Program-made: the position numbers and the translations under genes
Shown: piece by piece, positions 9,304 to 11,299 of the stretch
How positions within the stretch are numbered: position 1 is the first letter of the stretch
Layout: each line of letters starts with the position of its first letter
The notes under the pieces: model-generated
The model's input: only the letters and a program-made list of their open reading frames with translations
Told to the model about the DNA's origin: nothing
The model's database searches: none
From: Deltaproteobacteria bacterium
GTDB taxonomy: Bacteria > Desulfobacterota_B > Binatia > Binatales > Binataceae
Length of the DNA stretch: 11,299 nucleotides
Assembly (NCBI GenBank): GCA_021827465.1
Contig: JAKAVX010000043.1
Location: 1 to 11,299, forward strand
Direction of reading: 5' to 3'

Positions 9304-9394
9304 GCCACCAGACGTAGAATCTGATGAGCGGCAAACGACTCAGAGATACCTTAGCGCGCTAAATCGTGTCCAACACGAGGAGAACCGAGGATGA
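9284..9394 (+). CDS. possible 36-residue ORF overlapping the DUF499 gene end
   Basis: A short frame starts at ATG 9284, inside the end of the DUF499 gene, and ends at TGA 9394. It would encode 36 charged residues beginning MASKRARPPD and ending EENRG. I recognise no family and see no Shine-Dalgarno site before it, so translation would depend on coupling to the terminating DUF499 ribosomes. Its TGA overlaps ATG 9391 as ATGA. It spans most of the otherwise gene-free gap, so it could be a real small protein, a leader that delivers ribosomes to the Ubl gene, or chance. I lean towards chance or leader. Confidence 0.2.
   Translation: MASKRARPPDVESDERQTTQRYLSALNRVQHEENRG
9351..9362. repeat. 12-bp perfect palindrome in the gap before the Ubl gene
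   Basis: TTAGCGCGCTAA is a perfect two-fold palindrome with no loop, in the only non-overlapped stretch of the cluster. Without a spacer it is more like a dimeric DNA-binding site than an RNA hairpin, and no T-run follows, so it is not a terminator. Palindromes of this length are expected a few times by chance in 11 kb, so only its location gives it interest. Confidence 0.35.
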
Positions 9395-9405
9395 CTAAAA
9401 GATGA
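9377..9405 (+). promoter_or_regulatory. Translation-initiation region of the Ubl gene with chained ATGA overlaps
   Basis: A strong Shine-Dalgarno, GAGGAG (9377-9382), lies eight bases before ATG 9391. That ATG opens a four-codon frame (Met-Thr-Lys-Arg) ending at TGA 9403-9405. Its stop overlaps ATG 9402 of the Ubl gene as ATGA, and its start overlaps the stop of the 9284 frame as ATGA. The only site for ATG 9402 itself is GAGG (9387-9390), at a long 11-base spacing. Ubl translation may therefore use re-initiation or coupling. Functional relevance is inferred from spacing alone. Confidence 0.35.
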
Positions 9406-9653
9406 GCATTGATGAAGCCAAGGAAAAGCGAGAGTTCGAGCTTTTCATTGACGCGAAGAAATACGAAACGCTGAGTGAATCACTGACGGGGGCCGAGATC
9501 AAGGCGCTCGCCGGAATAACAGCCACGTATCAACTTTACGAAGAAGAGGAGGGCGACACCCCCGATAAGCCGATTTCTGATGCCCAGGCCGTGAGTCTTT
9601 CCGGAAAGATCAAGCACTTCTATGCTGTCCCTCCGGCAACATTCGGGGGTTAA
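9402..9653 (+). CDS. Ubiquitin-like protein, multi-ubiquitin family, with exposed C-terminal Gly-Gly
   Basis: An 83-residue predicted ubiquitin-like modifier. The core matches what I know of the prokaryotic Multi_ubiq family: FELFIDAKKYE (12-22), SLTGAEIKALAG (27-38), an acidic loop EEEEGD (47-52), then SGKIKHFYAVPPATFGG to the end. It has one Ubl domain, although many family members carry several. The protein ends exactly at Gly82-Gly83, so it is already in the mature form an E1 could adenylate and would need no proteolytic trimming. It is followed directly by E2-like and JAB-E1 genes, making a full conjugation set similar in logic to Bil and Bub operons. The start is ATG 9402; no better upstream in-frame start is visible. 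The G-rich diglycine codons also form the only ribosome-binding-like run before the E2 gene. Family call is strong; targets are unknown. Confidence 0.88.
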   Translation: MSIDEAKEKREFELFIDAKKYETLSESLTGAEIKALAGITATYQLYEEEEGDTPDKPISDAQAVSLSGKIKHFYAVPPATFGG

Positions 9654-10037
9654 GTGACGCCTATAGAGCAGCACCTGGCATTACTCAAGAGCATCTATCC
9701 GGAAGCGTTCTTAACGCGACTACCGAGCGGAGCTCATCTTGTTACAATTCCGAATGTTCGTATCCCAGCTGGATGGAACCAGGATGTCGTAACGCTTCTC
9801 TTCGTAGCACCACCAGGTTATCCAGGAGCGCAGCCGGACTGTTTTTGGGTCGAGCCGACCGGGATACGACTTGAACACGGCCAAACGCCGCAAGGCACAA
9901 ATGATTCGAACGCTATCCCTGAGGTTGGGCAGCGCGGCACTTGGTTCTCGTGGCATGTACAGCACTGGAACCCGAATCACGATAGCCTGGTCACATACGC
10001 GAACGTCGTAATGCGACGTTTCCAGTCGCTTCAATGA
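9654..10037 (+). CDS. E2/UBC-like protein (Prok-E2 family-E type)
   Basis: A 127-residue predicted E2-like partner that would accept the activated modifier from the E1 and pass it to a target. The segment APPGYPGAQPD (52-62) matches the YPxxxP strand of UBC folds, and TWFSWHVQHWNP (96-107) with the helix after it resembles the C-terminal part of Prok-E2 family E. The only cysteine is C63, directly after the YPxxxP segment, about where a beta-strand lies in canonical E2s. No cysteine is present at the usual position after an HPN-like motif. Either the active site is rearranged or this protein is a non-catalytic adaptor. Translation starts at GTG 9654, immediately after the Ubl TAA, and ends overlapping the next gene by ATGA. 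Position between Ubl and JAB-E1 genes is the strongest support. Confidence 0.83.
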   Translation: MTPIEQHLALLKSIYPEAFLTRLPSGAHLVTIPNVRIPAGWNQDVVTLLFVAPPGYPGAQPDCFWVEPTGIRLEHGQTPQGTNDSNAIPEVGQRGTWFSWHVQHWNPNHDSLVTYANVVMRRFQSLQ

Positions 10038-11299
10038 TCGATCTGATCCTCACAGGCGCGGACCGCGCGGCGCTTCGCTCAAATCTTGTCGGTCATACAG
10101 ACGAGCGCTGCGCAATCCTTTTTACAAGTATGGCGGAGGCGGGCGGGAATAACCGGCTGCTATCGCGAGAAGTGGAATTCCCCGAATCCAAGGACTACGC
10201 TTCACGCGGACCGCTACAGGCGGAGTTGAAACCCGAGTTTGTGGCACGCGTGACGAAGCGCGCGCGTCGGGACGGAATGGGTCTCGTCTTTGTACACAGT
10301 CATCCTGGAGATGATCCGCCACGATTCTCCAAAGTCGATTCCATGGGCGAGGAACGGCTAGCGGCCTTTCTCGCGCATCGGCATTCCGGCGCGACCCACG
10401 CGGCATTGGTAATCTCGGCCGGGGGGATGCGGGCCCGTAGACTTGGCGCGAAGGAGGATATTCGCCTCATTTCGGTTGGGTCTGTCCGCGACGTGCTTTC
10501 CGATCCACGACCGACTGACCCATCCGAATCCGATCGGTATGATCGACAGACACGCCTTCTCGGTGAGCGCGCCCAACGAAACCTTGGCTCACTTCGAATC
10601 GCTATTGTTGGCTTGGGTGGCACTGGTTCGCTCATCGCCCAAGAGCTCGTCCATCTCGGGATTCGAAACTTCACGCTAGTAGACCCAGACACTATTGAGC
10701 CCTCAAATCTAAACCGCGTCGCTGAGGCGACCACTAAAGACATCGGCCTGGCGAAGGTGGATGTTGCCGCGCGCTATATTTCGAAGTTTTCTGGCGATGC
10801 AACCATCGACTGTATAAGGGGCGACGTCATGCATACAAATGTCGCGCGGGGACTGCTCAGTGCCGACCTGATTTTTGGGTGTACAGACTCTCATGGCAGC
10901 CGAAGCGTACTACAACAAGTTGCGTATCAATACTTGATCCCATGTATAGATATGGGCGTCATAATTGCTGTCAAAGAAGCTCGCATCTCGCACATCTACG
11001 GTCGTGTACAGCTTCTGGCACCCGGGCTTGCCTGTCTCACCTGCGGTGGCTTGCTCGACCCAAACGAGGTTCGTCGAGACATGATGACAATGTTTGAGCG
11101 ACGAGCGGATCCCTACATCCCTGGGAGCCAGGACCCCGCCCCGGCAGTGATGTCGATCAACGCAACCGTCGCCTCCCTTGCAACGACCATGATGCTCGCA
11201 GTCGTCGCCGGATTCCCGTCCAGCGCGCGGCACTTACTTTACAACGCTATGGGCTCGACGCTACGAACCGTAGGCGCAGATTCTCAACAGAACTGCTAC
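10034..11299 (+). CDS. JAB/JAMM peptidase-E1 (ThiF-like) fusion protein (3' partial)
   Basis: Predicted bifunctional enzyme combining removal of the modifier (JAB) and its ATP-dependent activation (E1). The frame is open to the window end: 422 codons are seen and the C-terminus is missing. JAB domain, about residues 1-150: likely catalytic E24 (DERCAILF), then HSHP (88-91), S99 and D102, an exact HxHPx7Sx2D JAMM motif. E1 domain, from about 165: RYDRQTRLLG (168-177), nucleotide-binding GLGGTGS (193-199), LVDPDTIEPSNLNR (215-228), K241 in GLAK, and GCTDS (282-286) with D285. CLTC (334-337) is a probable zinc knuckle; C421 at the cut edge probably starts the second pair. No cysteine lies between C337 and C421, so which one forms the thioester is unclear. 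The start overlaps the E2 stop as ATGA with no clear Shine-Dalgarno, implying coupled translation. Separate JAB and E1 proteins occur in Bil and type II CBASS; fused forms occur with multi-ubiquitin operons. Confidence 0.92.
   Translation, partial: MIDLILTGADRAALRSNLVGHTDERCAILFTSMAEAGGNNRLLSREVEFPESKDYASRGPLQAELKPEFVARVTKRARRDGMGLVFVHSHPGDDPPRFSKVDSMGEERLAAFLAHRHSGATHAALVISAGGMRARRLGAKEDIRLISVGSVRDVLSDPRPTDPSESDRYDRQTRLLGERAQRNLGSLRIAIVGLGGTGSLIAQELVHLGIRNFTLVDPDTIEPSNLNRVAEATTKDIGLAKVDVAARYISKFSGDATIDCIRGDVMHTNVARGLLSADLIFGCTDSHGSRSVLQQVAYQYLIPCIDMGVIIAVKEARISHIYGRVQLLAPGLACLTCGGLLDPNEVRRDMMTMFERRADPYIPGSQDPAPAVMSINATVASLATTMMLAVVAGFPSSARHLLYNAMGSTLRTVGADSQQNCY

Noticed and set aside
10300..10743. 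147-residue minus-strand frame
   Set aside because: It lies wholly antisense to the JAB-E1 gene, whose motifs are intact; the product is Ser/Arg-rich low-complexity sequence typical of a shadow frame.
10910..11233. 107-residue minus-strand frame
   Set aside because: Antisense to the conserved E1 domain, with no recognisable family or ribosome-binding site.
1..11299. CRISPR array, tRNA, insertion sequence or Rho-independent terminator
   Set aside because: No regularly spaced repeats, cloverleaf, transposase frame with terminal repeats, or GC hairpin followed by a T-run was seen. Coding density is nearly complete.

Overview
The window holds one strand-uniform, very densely packed bacterial gene cluster. 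All recognisable genes run on the + strand, and the first and last are cut by the window edges. Nothing in the sequence fixes the taxon. Base composition looks moderately GC-rich by eye, starts are ATG or GTG behind modest Shine-Dalgarno sites, and junctions are operon-style. This fits a bacterium, but I do not name a lineage. No rRNA, tRNA, CRISPR array, transposase or integrase gene is visible.

Region 1 (about 1-9303) is a three-gene DNA-targeting module: an SNF2/DEAH-type helicase ending in a DUF3883 domain (N-terminus missing), a DUF1156-type (COG1743) adenine-specific DNA methyltransferase, and a large DUF499-type (COG1483) AAA+-like ATPase with a Swt1-like HEPN domain at its N-terminus. 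Families of this kind co-occur in defence islands and resemble DISARM-like restriction systems in gene content. The DISARM genes drmA, drmB and drmC are not visible here.

Region 2 (9402-11299) is a complete-looking ubiquitin-like conjugation cassette: an 83-residue ubiquitin-like protein of the multi-ubiquitin family ending in a bare Gly-Gly, an E2/UBC-like protein of the Prok-E2 family-E type, and a fused JAB/JAMM peptidase-E1 (ThiF-like) protein that runs off the right edge. Junctions are stop-then-GTG with no gap (Ubl/E2) and an ATGA overlap (E2/JAB-E1).

The two regions are joined by only 98 bases, which contain a possible tiny overlapping reading frame, a 12-bp palindrome and a chain of overlapping stop/start codons leading into the Ubl gene. 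The simplest reading is a single operon: a methylation/helicase/HEPN-ATPase defence module together with a self-contained ubiquitin-like tagging and de-tagging module. Possible roles are that the tagging module modifies one of the large subunits, or a phage or host protein during infection. That joint function is inference; the families and their juxtaposition are read from the sequence.
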